Assembly (NCBI GenBank): GCA_027579435.1
Contig: JANBPK010000951.1
Location: 1 to 64,000 of the forward strand
Origin: Candolleomyces eurysporus
Taxonomy: Eukaryota > Basidiomycota > Agaricomycetes > Agaricales > Psathyrellaceae
Direction: 5' to 3'
DNA: 64,000 nucleotides
Position numbers and translations under genes: made by a program. Shown in pieces: positions 24,348 to 36,445 of the stretch. The stretch's first letter is position 1, and each line of letters begins with the position of its first letter. Under the pieces are notes generated by a model. The model saw only the letters and a list, made by a program, of their open reading frames with translations. It was not told where the DNA came from and searched no databases.

Positions 24348-25576
24348 CTTGAATATCGAGTTCCATGATGGTGGTAGGTCCGTGATATTGGCCAGTAGAT
24401 GCTGCCAGGGAAGTACTGCCACCAAGACGAGACCCACGAGGAGTGCGACAGTTCGCAGGGAAAGGAACGGTCCTATACGGGGATTCATCGCATGCAATTA
24501 CAGTAGAGGTGCAGTCAAGTGTGCAAAGAAGCAGGGCACTAAGAAGGCCGGCAGCCCTGGAAGTGCGAAGCAAGGTACATCCTACTAATCGTTCGTCGAT
24601 TCTATAGCTTNGGGGGCGTGTGAATACCTAAAATGAAATGACGTCCACTGACAGCCATCCTGGAAATACGGTATTCCTCTGCAATTCCTGTAGGTCCTGA
24701 GCGAGATTTCTGTGCTTTGGCAAGATGAGGAGGGTGGGTTTGCGTTGAATGCGGGGTTGCTGTGGGGTAGAAACAAGTCACGTTTGAGCGACATGCCGCG
24801 GGATTTGCTTGCCACCGCTTGCGACATTTCATGCCTCATTGGGCAAAGAAGCCCCGCCCTGAGAGAAAATCCGGGACTATCTGGGGTAGGACNTCTCGAA
24901 ACGCAATAAATATGGCATATGATTGTTTGTATATCGATGGAAAACGTCTTTCGAAACTGTTGGAGAGCCCACTGTAGAAACCGGAGCCGAGGACGTAGAG
25001 AGAGGATCTCTAGGTCAGGACAATCTGCGTAAGCTGAAAACAACCTGAATCCAGCGTTAATGTCCTAATCTGAGTTTGACGCTGGGTTAGGTGAACTCAA
25101 TATTGAAACTCTTGGATCGGGCGCCAAAGTCAGCTTTCTTCTACGCATACCGAAAACTTAAGACATGAACGATTTCTCGCACTGATTTCTAGGATAGTTG
25201 AATGGCCATTAGCGATCCTTGGGAAATCTGAACGAGTTCATCATTTTCTCGCAGGAGCGCCATGTGGGACAATGTACAAGGTCTGTAACACAAATTGAGA
25301 TAAATGCACTGGTTTCTCATGTTTTCATAGCGTTGGCGCAAGGTGGCGGCTTGGGTGTGGAGAACAAGGCCGACGTCATGGCTGCAAGAAAATCAGCAGC
25401 CTTCAGGAGGGCAAAATAGGGGTCGAACACCCGAAAGAGGCAATGGCGGCGAAAACATCAGACAGGCACGTGCATACGGCCTCGATATGGTGAGCAGCAG
25501 CCATCGTCCTCAGTCAGACCTGTTCGCTGCAGGAGGCTACCACGACCGACGACGACAACGCCACCATCCTGGCAGA
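24348..25576. other. Intergenic region between glucoamylase and RING genes
   Basis: This region separates the divergent glucoamylase and PA-TM-RING genes and should hold both promoters. Short open frames are present, but none resembles a known protein. No RNA gene or repeat was seen. Two N characters mark uncertain bases (24612, 24893). Confidence 0.5.
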
Positions 25577-27122
25577 ATGGTCCTTGGACTGCTCTGGCTT
25601 TTCTACCCATATGCCCTCTTCTCATTCCTCACCTCTGCGACACCAGTCGACTTGCAACGAAACGACACTGTAGTCGTGCGGTCTGAAAGATCCTTGTTTT
25701 GGGGCTGGGCCTGGGGCACAGAGAGCACAGTCTCCATCGTCGACCGTACACCACCCATTCACTTTCCTTCCAGGCCAGGTGAGCCGCCTCTCGCGTCTTG
25801 TGCAGTGGCAAGGGGCCTAATAGCGGGTAGCTGCATTTGGAGCAGAAATCAATGAACCCATTCTCGGATACGTTATCCCGCTCTCTTCTTTCACAAGACC
25901 TTGTCATTCGAACTCGACAAACACTACCAACGCTGCGGAGATCCCAGAAAATAGCGGCTGCCCCCCCGCTCTGCCTGACTGGCCCTCATCAACCAACGGA
26001 TATCTGGATTGCGTTGGTCCAGAGGAGCAAATGCGAGTTCGTGAAGAAGGTTCGGGAAGCCCAACGACTAGGCGCCCGAGCAGTTGTCGTCGGCGGATCC
26101 GATCCAGAGAAATCTGGCTATCCTGATACACTGGTGAACATGTACAGTCCTGGTGCGTCCACGTTGCCAATCTCGAGGCCAAGCGCACACGACTGACGAC
26201 ATGTTCCAGAGGACTCATCTGATGTGACGATACCAGCGACATACATCAAGTATTCAGACTACATGCAGCTCTACACGTTAATTCAAGCATCGAATACCAC
26301 ACATTCTGGGCTCCGAACACTTTCGCTATATATCACGGCAGAATATTCTGCTTGGGAATGGTACTCGTACGTCGGGTCTCCTTCATCACCGCCACACGAG
26401 ATATTTTTGCTAATTGCCAATTTCCAGACCAATCATCACGTTCATTATCATTTTGTTGCTACCTTCCACATTAACTTTCGTCACCCTCCTCATCCACCGG
26501 GTTCGAGCAGCTCGCGCAGCCCAGCGGGATCGTGCACCTGAAATCGTCGTCAGAGGTTTACCCTGGAGAGTATGGACAGGGTCGGGTTGGGAGAAGCATG
26601 AAGGAGGAGAAGACCCCGACTCTGTGCCTACGCTTTCCAATGCCGATCTAGAAGAAGGCATAGTGACGACAACGAAAGGCGACGACGATCAGAATGCGTC
26701 CACCTCACATCCAGCGACCCCTCCCACGGAACAGCCTTGGTTTGAGTCCCAGCTCGAATGCGCCATATGTTTATCTGAATTTGAGAAGGGAGACAAAGTC
26801 CGAGTTTTACCCTGTCATCATATCTTCCATCTACATGAGGTTGATGAATGGCTAATCCAACGCAAGAAACTGGTGAGCATATGTTCGTTTGCCATTGTTG
26901 TCAGACAGTCTTCTCACCAGAATTCCGCAGTGTCCTATATGCAAGGCCGATGTAACGCAACCCCCGCCGGTTCTGCATCCCCATGCTCCTGCTCCACCGA
27001 CCTCTGATAATAACTCCCCTGAAGCATCGTCGACGCCCCCGCCCGCAGCTGCAGCTCCACGACCGCCTACGCCCACTGAACGAACTCCTCTCCTACGCCG
27101 TGATTCTGAGACTCGCCCGTGA
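25577..27122 (+). CDS. PA-TM-RING type membrane E3 ubiquitin ligase
   Basis: The ATG at 25577 gives [20 protein letters not shown], a signal peptide. A lumenal protease-associated domain follows: GCPPALPDW, then [30 protein letters not shown] and [16 protein letters not shown] transmembrane helix ([18 protein letters not shown]) starts near 26430. The cytosolic part has a RING finger, CAIC ... [15 protein letters not shown] ... CPIC, spread over a GT-AG intron (26872 to about 26932). It ends [15 protein letters not shown] at 27122. Introns also interrupt the PA domain and the start of the helix. The sixth zinc-ligand position is Glu instead of Cys, and a one-base frame shift lies near 25980 just after a run of seven C; the latter may be a sequencing error. 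Confidence 0.82.
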
Positions 27123-29200
27123 TTTGTTTTCTCCAACCCACGTTCGATTTGTTTTAGGGCCTGTAACGACTATCAGTGTAAAATATCTTTTTGCATCTTT
27201 CTTGTTCTTGTTAGGAGTCGAATTTCGGCCCATTTGTGTATAATATATCGGAGGACCTTCACAGACTTTATGGTGGATGCTTCCTACATTCTGGGGCACA
27301 AGCTGGACAGTGGCAAGAGGCGAAACTGACGTCGAAGCACTTCCTTCTCGTCCGGAAAAGGCAAGTTGAAAGGGTGCATTGACCCTGCACAGACCGCACG
27401 TGCAGGCCTTTCCATTACGTTGCTGATGGTCCTCTTATTGTCTCGTTTCCCGACCGCCGACAGAAGATGGGTAGATTCGTTCAACTCGAATTTCTGAGCG
27501 CTGAATCTTTTGGTCCTTCTATAGCACGGCTTTTGTCCCTACAACAGCTTCATGTCCGTGCTGTCACTGGCGGTGCGCCGGACCATGAATGGGCTAGGTT
27601 CAGGCTGTCAGGACCGAAATTGACACTCCATACAATTTCTTTTCTTCGCACATTTGGACCCTCGGCGGGGCGGGGCTGCTAAGGTCGCTTTTGGACATGA
27701 ACATTACGTTCAATTGATAGTGCGTTCCCCAGTCGTGGTCCGTGGACGATGCGATTAGGACAGCCCCTGCCGAGTCTCGGAGCAGCGGGTGCTCGTCCAG
27801 CTTGCTTTCGTCGATATCGCGACTGCACTCACGTTCTCCGATGTTGCTAGGATTATCCTCCGACAGGCTGCTGTGGTCGTACGGAGACGACTTGCGTCGA
27901 CTTTTCCCTGTTTTCTACAGAGTGGTTGTCCAGGATATCGGGAGGTGCTTCCGCTAGTGCGTCACCAGTTTCATAGAAAGGTGGGAATACTCTATTCCAA
28001 AAACAATTTAGAATTTGGGACTAACCAAATCTTATCTATGCCCGCCGAATTTGTCTCGAAAAAGGGCTTGCTTTTTTCTAGACTCTCGGTTCATCTCCAC
28101 CATCTTCCCAGCATCGCATGAGGATACCCTATAGAGCCTTCCCTTTCTGGCCGGCCTATACCAATTTATGATGTGATGATACACAGCGTAGGGGACGCGG
28201 CGGGCCCACGGCCAGGAAATGACAATAAGAAATCAGGAACCAGCAGACATCTTCGCCCAACTCCGTCANTTTTTTTAAACAATAACAATAAAGAGAAGCA
28301 AGCCACGCCTTTATCCCATTTCCTCATGGTTATATTTTTATCAATCTTACCAAGTGNTCAGAACTGGCACCGGTAGTCACACTACCTTCACCTCGTCCAC
28401 CCTGCAGAAACCCCCTCCATCCGGAAATTCTCTTTGTCTCCGCCCCTCTTCGAGATTTTCGTCTTCCCCCCTCCGTCCTTATTGTCCAATTTATCCCTTT
28501 CCAGCAACTGCTTGTTCTATTCCTTTCTGCTAAGTCAAGGTCCTAGAGGCTCATATCGCCCATACTATCTTTTTGCGGCACGAGAGAAGTCTTTTAGGTG
28601 TTTCGAAGATACCGTCATCCTTCTCTTTGCTCCGGAGTAGATCTCACGTCTAGTTCCCTCGTGCGTTTCAATCTTTGTTCCTTTTGACTCGAGGCGAGGC
28701 TGAGAACATATTTCCCTCTTCTAAAACCCCCTGGCATATCCTCGCGGCATTGAAAAACGATATCTTGGTGCGTCGGTCTCTTGAGGCAGACATGCATTCC
28801 GGGGTTTAGACCACTCACCGCATTTGTTTCGCTTGATAGGACCTTCCCTCCTAACCCAGCAAGTCCATCCACCCGCACGTCCGCACAACAAAAGATCGCC
28901 CGACCGTATTGTCTGGCAATCTGAAGGCCAAAGGCTACTTGCGGAAAAAGGCGAAACATAAACCTTCCCCGAGCTCCTTGGCGACGACTTATAATTTTCG
29001 GTTTCTTTCTCCCCCCTTGCCTTCTCTTTAGGACTTCTTTCCTCGACAACGAGCGCCGAGTTCGTAATAATTGCGCGCAGAGGTAGTTCTCGACTCCTCA
29101 TCGTCGCAATCTCTGTTCCGCTACCCGACTTCTCGTCGCCAACTCAAGACTTATTTTCATTTCGGTTGCCGATCCCTCTCGACGAAGGACGACCAAAACT
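27123..29200. other. Long intergenic region and probable 5' leader of the CCCH gene
   Basis: No gene is supported between the RING gene and the CCCH gene. Short open frames at 27467-27682 and 27742-28121 have no motif that I know. From about 28380 to 29200 the plus strand is rich in pyrimidines with many CTTTC and TCCCT runs, as in long basidiomycete 5' leaders. N characters lie at 28269 and 28357. Confidence 0.5.
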
Positions 29201-31315
29201 ATGAACTCCATGGAGCATCCTCAGCATATACTGCCGTCGTCAGCAAATAATTTGTTACATACTATCCCGAAGAAGCAACCACCCGCACATAAGAGACACA
29301 GTACGCACCCGGTTTCGCTTCATCTCTTCCTTTCTGTCGCAACCTCATCTCACCCATGTGTATCCTGATTGTAGCGAAACCTTGCAAATATTTTCAAGTA
29401 GATCGGTGTCCTTTCCCCGCTGATGTCTGTAATTTTGCGCACGTCCTGCTTCCACCACCAAAGGATGGACAGAGTGCTGCAGTTTGTCGACACTATGCTT
29501 CTGGGAAATGCCAGAACGGACCCCAGTGTCGCTATAGACATCTAGAGCATGGTATGTTCGNGTTTGCCTTNTCTCTGCCAAATTTCTCGAGCTCATTCGA
29601 TTTTATCAGGCGAGATTCCCCCAGCGTATAAACCTGACGCCCTTCGTGTCAGTATTCCTGACTCTGCTCCAGGATGGCATGGCATGTCGTCTCCCCCCGA
29701 TAAGGTGGGTGTCTATTGTCATCCCGTACTCACCGCTCCTCAATTGTTGACATCCTTTGNATTTGGTAGGGATATGCTGAGCAGCTTCCATTGTATGGTC
29801 ACGGATATTCCTCTCCATACTACACACAACCCCCACATCACGAATGGACATACGCTGGCGGTATCAGTGCCCAATCGCCCATATATCTCCCGATCTATGC
29901 ATCTCCCACAGGTGCTACTCCTGGTGCTCCCACTAGCAATGCCGTTATGGGAGCCGGATCTAAAGACGAACGCAAGTTCTACGCGATGGGAGCGAGCCCG
30001 ATAACGACCTCGACGTCTCGGAGCTCGCGAGACTCTAACGCCACCAACTATAGTAGCACTAGCAGTTTCGAGGAACTCCGCGATCACCACCATCACTCGG
30101 ACAGTCTCAGTTCAGGTTCAAGTTCGTCACTTTCATCCTCCACCAGCCCGAGCACGGATTTGGAGGAGCTCATCATTGCTACGACAGAGGATCCGAAGTA
30201 TGCGGAACACGTACATGAGCACCAGTCGAAGGTGGTGGTTACGGACCAGCCGGGACCCGTGCATATACCACCTGGGAGTCGGACTGTGCAGGCTTTCTTC
30301 CAGGGAGTGCCTGTGCGAGGCTTGCAGGTTCAGCAACCACAAGCCTTCCACCACCAGCAGGGCTACTATAGGTCGGGTACTCCTGCGAGGTACACCGGTG
30401 GCCGCGCTGTAACTCCTGGAGGTAGGAGTGCTAAGGAGGCTGGATCGAACCCCACCTCCAGAACTGCGTCAAGGAACTCGCAGCGTAAGATCAAGCCTAG
30501 CAAGTACAAGAGTGGGTTTTTCGTTGGATCTCGAACTCCAGCGCGTCGATGCTGATGTTTCATTTTCGTTCAGCCAAACCGTGCAAGTTCTGGGCTCTAG
30601 ATGGAACTTGTCCAAGTGGAGACGAATGTACTTTGTGAGCTGTCTTCTCTCCCTCCCTTTCGCAGTGCATCGGCTCATGCATTGTCTACTCCTATCAGCC
30701 GACATAACGAACCGTACCCTCCGCCTGTCCCTCCTCTCCCACCAAACCTTGTCGTGAAGACTTCTCCGATCATAAATCCTGGCTATACGGCACCCCAGGA
30801 AGATTTACGCCGACCGTCGCACGGTCCTGTCTCTCCTCAACGAACCAAGCCCGAGGATAGCGGCAATTCCCAGAATAAAAAGGAGTTTTTCCCAATTGCG
30901 TGGCGCGTAATCGGTGGCGGCGTGCGTGTGGGGAACCCAAGTTTCCGCGTTGGCGGGGAAACGTGCAGCGATTGCACTTCTTCCGAATCTCACTTTGCCG
31001 GTGAATCGGTACCCCCATCGGACGCAGAAGATTNTCATCATGATTTCGAGTCTGGTCCTCCGACGGCCAAGGCTACTACTACTGCCCCGGCTGAGCCTCG
31101 AGACGAAGGTGGTGAAGGTGGGACGAAGGTCACTGCCTCATCTGTTGCTGCCCCCAGAACCCGGAAGAGGTCAAACTCGATCCCACCTACTCCGAGCTCG
31201 ATTCAATTCATCGTTGGGAATGTGAGTCTTTTTCGCTCTTTAGTGGCTCGGCTTGTGTGATTTAACTCTTTTTCGACACTAGCTATTCTCTGCGGAGTCT
31301 CCGGGGGTTCTCTAA
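29201..31315 (+). CDS. CCCH zinc finger protein with three fingers
   Basis: CCCH proteins usually bind RNA and control mRNA stability. The ATG at 29201 gives MNSMEHPQHILPSSANN. After an intron, two adjacent fingers follow: CKYFQVDRCPFPADVCNFAH (C-X7-C-X6-C-X3-H) and CRHYASGKCQNGPQCRYRH (C-X7-C-X5-C-X3-H). A long low-complexity region follows, rich in Ser, Thr, Tyr, Pro and His (about 29790-30510). A third finger, CKFWALDGTCPSGDECTFRH (C-X8-C-X5-C-X3-H), is split by an intron inside its last Cys-X3-His segment (donor near 30635, acceptor near 30700). The C-terminal part is Pro/Ser-rich with RTRKRSNSIPPTP, and a small last exon ends ESPGVL at the TAA at 31313-31315. I do not assign an orthologue. 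Confidence 0.82.
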
Positions 31316-32608
31316 CGATCTTCGATGATGATGATNATGATGATGTCTGTCCTTTCAAACCCAAGATCCAAGATATGAACAATCGACCGTCGCTTTCGCT
31401 TTCTCTCCGTCCCCAGTTGGCTTTACNTTCGTCTTCGCTCCAACCGGGCTCTCTGCAACTTTTCTTTCGATNTTTCGCNATCCAACATAGACAACAAACC
31501 CAAGCAATCGATCTTCAAAAGCTTCCTTTCGCCTTCTCTTCACTCTTTAATAGANCCGTTTCTCGTTTCGTGTGTTTCGTAGGTATGTTTTCATCTTTCG
31601 GTGGCTCTCCCTCTTCGTCCTTCGACTCCCTTGTTTTGGCCCGAAAGTCCTTGGCTTCAAACCCGTCTGCTGTATGTACAATACGAAATAATGTCGCTCG
31701 AACCCTGTCGTTTTTCTCGGAAGCTCGTGTAATGTACCTTACCTCAATAGTCTCTGCAGCTCGCATCGCAATCCCATGTTATTTATTCCACAATTCCCAT
31801 CGCGTGAACGAGGCACGGAAAGACAGCTCAGTGCCTTTATTTAAAAATAGGCTTGGTACGTACCAAGCGCAGTCGGCACACGAAATGTATGTATACAAGN
31901 CGCTCTCACTTGGCCGTGCTAACGTACGCCTCATATGCATCGCCTTCGGTAACGAATCAAAGCNAGTTTTATTTGTACACCACACACAGGAGACACAGCA
32001 CCAAGAATAAAAAATCTTAAAATAAAATGATAAAGTAGGTAGTAGGTACGTAGCTAAGGTTGGTCTTGTACACGAAAGGAGCCAGCCAGCCAGCGTCAAT
32101 CAATGAAGCATCTGTTAGCTAGCGGACTCTACTCCGAATATTCGAATATTCATTCCTTCCGACCTGCCCTGCGCCCATCTGCACGTTCCGCGGGGGGGAA
32201 GAAAAGGACACAGTCCAGGTTTGTACAAGAAAGGGTGAATAGGATGNNNGNATGGATGGATAGATGTGCGTCGAGTTCGAAGAATCAAAAGCAAAGGGGG
32301 GTCGAACACGATCGATAAAGATAAACGGGGAACCACCAGGGANACGTGGAAGAAAGGAAGGGCAGGTGAGGGAGGGGATTGGNNGGTGAGATGTGTTAAT
32401 TCGAACATACTAGTACGAGTGGTCGGTGATCACCGGGTTCATGCAAANGAGGGNTGNTAGAAGCGGGAGGGAGGNNNTAGAGGCGTCGTCACAGCAGCCA
32501 AGAAGGTCCGAGATAGTACTTGAAACAAGGAGAGATAAGTCGGCAAAAGCCAGTGTCCATGGTCGTATCAGTCGGGAATGAAGAAAAACTGAATTGCCGG
32601 AGGTTTGT
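31316..32608. other. 3' flank of the CCCH and first aspartic protease genes
   Basis: The CCCH gene (plus) and the first aspartic protease gene (minus) converge here. The stretch contains short simple repeats (TGA units near 31325, GGTA units near 32036, ATGG units near 32250) and many N characters, so assembly is weak. I see no gene. Confidence 0.5.
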
Positions 32609-34584
32609 CTACCGCGCGTACCCGGCACCATAACCGGCATGGTTCTGGTTGTAACCACCCTGATTGTACCCGTCATAACCTGCTTGCTGCTGATAGGCAG
32701 GTTGACCGCCATATCCTCCCTGACCGTACTGGTCGTATCCAGCATGAGGTTGCTGGTATTGCTGATGGGAGGNGAAGCTCTGCTGGTGATAAGGCGAAGG
32801 AGGTTGCTGCAACGAGGAGTGCGAATTTGTTCTGAGNAGCTCCGTTGTCGAACCATACGGGTTTTCTCCTTTCCGAGGTTCCATTCCGTAATGGCTGGAA
32901 GACCGACTGCGATTATCCATGCTGTGGCGACCGCCCTCACCCGAGTTGTAGTTNGGACGATGGCTGAATAGGTCGGTGTCCCTGTCGCGCTCCGCAATGT
33001 CTGTNGCACCNTGATTAGCATTCTTGCTGTCTCCCCTGAAGCGCCCGGGAATCAAGCCCTTTGACAGAGCGCTCTTNTCCGACCACTTCTTCTTGTTCCT
33101 TCCGCAGCAACACTTCCAGATACAGAACCCGATACTGAGCACCGTGAATGCCAGGCAACCCAAAAGAATGTACGGCCATCGACTGAGAACCATTTCTTGA
33201 TACTTTTTCTTCTTTTCTTCGTCACTGACAGGACTCTTTTGCAATTGATCGGGGGGTAAGAGTGCCCAGCGGGAGTCGGTGTTGATAGTATCTTGGCCTG
33301 CGAGACGGAGTTGAACGAACTCGGCGCGGGCAACCGCGGGATTAACGAGAGAGGTCATCTGGATGTATGGATGGTCGTCTGTGCCATTCTCGATCCAGGA
33401 GCCGAAGTTGTACAAGCTGTACGCGCTGCGTACTTTAGGTATGTCAGTACATACTTCTGGCGGATGAACAGGGGCTGAAAGGACTTACAGAAGTTCATCC
33501 CAAGAATCATATCATAATGTCCCAGAAGACTGAANGCGGTCGTNATAGGCTGGAAGCTTCCAATACAAACTTTCTTGCCGGCGCTATCCACCTTGCTGAA
33601 GTTGTCGTCGACCACATCGAGGGGATGGACNGGATANTTGCGACCGCCAAAGTTGAAGGAGACGTTGAGGTACTGTCCGCACGGGAGAAGCCACCACTCG
33701 TTGGTCGAGTCNTAGACAGCGCCCTTGACGCGGCCNTAAATCCCATCGGCGATATCACGAGGNACCTGGGAAAANGTGAACCCAGAATCGATGACTGCGA
33801 CGAGCTGTCCGTCGGGAGCTCGTGGTACAATCGAATCGAATTCGATTCGCACCCCGTCAGGCCCAATGACACCNTTATCNTTGTCCGTGAGAGCCTGCCA
33901 GTGCTGGTCAGACTTGAGAAGTCGGGTGACAGTCTCGACATCAAGCCTAGGCATNGATGTGATGTTTTCAAACCCAGGGAGGACTTCGCTGATGGTCATT
34001 TCGCCTTTGAAAGGGTTGCCAACGCCGTTTTTGCGATCNAGGAGCATTGTGATATAGTTCTGTCCCAGACCGGCCTTGTTGAAGACATTCTGAAGTATGG
34101 TGTCGGCATTCTTCTTGTCCAGCTTTTTGCGAACGAGCGAGCCGGTGTTGGGGCCCAACCCTAGGAGACCTTGGTATCCTTGCGAGCGGATATCTCCGGT
34201 AAAACTGGCCGTGTCTTCAACGAGAAGGAAAGCTTGGTCTTGGACTGTGTAATTGCCGAGGGTGATGGGGGTGCGCTGGGCATGGCCGTGGGCCCGACCG
34301 ACTGCGTACGAAAGCGAGACCTCTTCGCCAGTGTCTACGATGCTGGAGGGGTTTGCTGGAGGCTTTGCGAAGTAAACCCAGAGGTCTGAACTGCCGGTAT
34401 CGAGCAGGACAGGGATGGCATTCCCGGCAACGGTGATGTTGGCGACATACTGGGCATTTCCGGTGTTGCCGACGTCGATGGGTGCGCGCCTGGCGAGCGA
34501 GGGCGATACTACGAAGGGGATCCTGACGGCGGAGACATGCTGGACGACGACGAGGAGTAAAGAAAGTGGTAATAAGGAGTGCAT
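32609..34584 (-). CDS. Membrane-anchored aspartic protease (A1 family) with Gln/Tyr/Gly-rich tail
   Basis: The ATG at 34584 gives MHSLLPLSLLLVVVQHVSAV, a signal peptide. The A1 fold follows, with the first catalytic motif VLLDTGSSDLW near residue 60 and the second VIDSGF near 285. The substrate-cleft segment GLLGLGPNTGS is present. After a small intron (about 33486-33440) comes YNFGSWIENGTDD, then a single transmembrane segment WPYILLGCLAFTVLSIGFCI followed at once by KCCCGRNKKKW. The cytosolic tail ends in a long stretch of Gln, Tyr, Gly and His repeats, such as GYDQYGQGGYGG. The second motif has Phe where many A1 proteases have Thr or Ser. Several N bases interrupt codons. Its partner faces away at 34736. 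Confidence 0.85.
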
Positions 34585-34735
34585 GAAAAGAGTGGAAAGA
34601 GAGAGAGAGGCTTGCGGAAATCCCACGCTTAGTTCTTGGTTTGTTCGCCAAGACACCATGCCTTGACGGGTGGCCTGCAGTGACGGCGACTCCGGCCGTG
34701 GCGCCTGGAGCTCGACGACGACGACGACGACCAGC
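34585..34735. promoter_or_regulatory. Short shared promoter of the two aspartic protease genes
   Basis: Only 151 bp separate the two divergent start codons. The plus-strand side contains a run of GAC trinucleotides just before the ATG at 34736. The minus-strand side has a run of alternating G and A near 34597. With so little space, both promoters and leaders must overlap. Confidence 0.6.
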
Positions 34736-36309
34736 ATGGCCCTCGAGTCGCTGCTCCTCGCCCTCCTCCTCTTTTCCCCCCTCTCCCACTCCCTCACCCT
34801 CAACGTCCGTGCCCCCATCGAGCTCTCTAACCAGGGAGACCTCAGCTATTATGCGGACCTTACCCTCAATGGCAGGGTCTTCAAGGTCCTCGTCGATACT
34901 GGGAGGTATGCATTTTTTGCGCCTGACTTTGCCTCCTCTGATCGTATTGCAGCGCCGACCTTTGGGTCGCCGGCGCAGTGCTAGGCGCAACCGACACCGG
35001 ATACAGAGGCAGCGTGAGCTACGCCGTTGGAGGCGTCGAAGGCCCCATAAAAGCTGCCCGACTGCAGTTTGGAAACCATACNGTGCNCAATCAAGCTTTC
35101 ATCGAGGTCGCCCCGTCAGACACCCACCCAGAAGGACACGGCATCCTCGGTCTCGGGCCCAGCACAGGCTCCTTCATCACAGACTTAGTCCCCGCAGGAA
35201 CGCCCCTACTCTCCCACCTGTTCTCTTTGAACCGCACCACCCCAAATTTTTTCACCATCTTATTGGGACGAGAGCGCGACCCGACAGACCATTACACCGG
35301 CTCACTAACGATTGGAGAGGTCCTTCCCGATCGCAATGCGATTCTGGACCAACCTAGGATCAATATCGTCAAGCTCCCACCAAGCAGACAGGATCAACAG
35401 CATCTCCAAGTCCTGCTCGACAGGGATGGATTNCTAGGTCCTGATGGACGAGTCATCCCTATGAACAGTGTCGTGTCCCAGATGGAGGACAAGTCTCGCT
35501 TGACNGTTGTTCTCGACAGCGGTTTTAGCCTCCCCCAAGTGCCCCGTGCTGTCGCCGACGCTCTGTACGGCCGNTTNCATGGCGCAGAGTTTGTCACTGT
35601 CAATGGCATCGGACCCACGTATATTCTNCCTTGCGATGCAGAGGTGAATGCCACGTTCGTCTTTGGCGGAAGGCAGTACCCGATGCACCCGCTTGATATG
35701 ACAATGTACGTTCAATGCNCTCCCTNGTTGCCATCAAAATTGACATGAATCGTCTTTAGGGATCCGAGCGTGCTGGGCCTTGGCTCCGTCGTCAACTCAC
35801 GGGGCGAGCTCGCATGTATCGCAACGTTCCAGCCGTTCACATACGACCGCGGGGCCAACCCAACGTACGATATGGTCCTTGGCATGGCTTTCAGTGCGCA
35901 GCTTTTCTTTTTCCTCTCACTCATCATCACCAAACTGATGGACGCCTTCTTCGTCTCTTATAGTGCGCAACGTGTATACCCTTTTCGATTACGGCGACTT
36001 CACGTCACCCAACGACACATCTTCATCAACGACAGATCCACCCTACATCCAGCTCCTCTCACTAACCGACCCTGGCGAAGGCCATCGTGACTTTGTAACG
36101 GTCCGGTTAGGAGGCATCGACACTCCTCCGCGCGGCTTGCTCCCAGTGGTAGCAATACGAACCAAGATGAAGATAACAATTCAAATTCGAATTCGAAAAA
36201 CAACAAGCACGTATACGCGATCATTGGAAGCGTGGTGGTGATTGGAGTATTATTACTCCTTGCTGGTGTTTTGGTCTACAGAGGAAGGAAGAACAGGAAT
36301 CTGCGGTGA
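34736..36309 (+). CDS. Second membrane-anchored aspartic protease (A1 family)
   Basis: The ATG at 34736 gives MALESLLLALLLFSPLSHSL, a signal peptide. The first catalytic motif DTGSADLW is formed only after an intron (about 34905-34951) is removed. The second motif is VVLDSGFSLPQVP; HGILGLGPSTGSF lies in between. Two further introns occur, near 35705-35758 and about 35890-35962. The C-terminal stretch from 36130 reads in one frame as a long arginine/lysine-rich tail. In another frame it reads SGSNTNQDEDNN, followed by a transmembrane helix IIGSVVVIGVLLLLAGVLVY and RGRKNRNLR, ending at 36307-36309. The second reading is the more protein-like, implying a frame break or a missed splice near 36150. 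Confidence 0.8.
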
Positions 36310-36420
36310 CATCTAAGGAAAGGGAGGNAGTGACGAGAAGGCTTGGGGCTGAGATTTCATTGTATCGTTAGGAAGAAGGGAAGAGGAAGACTATGATGGA
36401 TGCGGATGGGGAGCGACTTG

Positions 36421-36445
36421 GGAGGAGGGGGAGTCCCCCTCCTCC
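36421..36445. repeat. Perfect inverted repeat (hairpin) near the 3' end of the second protease gene
   Basis: Arms of 12 bp, GGAGGAGGGGGA and its exact complement, flank a single G. The transcript could form a very stable, GC-rich hairpin about 110 nt after the stop codon. Confidence 0.7.

Noticed and set aside
27467..28121. Leucine-rich open frames that might be an F-box/LRR remnant
   Set aside because: The leucine spacing is irregular and there is no F-box. Evidence is too weak for a gene or pseudogene call.
34641..35357. Arginine- and proline-rich open frame overlapping the second protease
   Set aside because: It is a shifted frame of the protease exon. The protease frame has catalytic motifs and a signal peptide.
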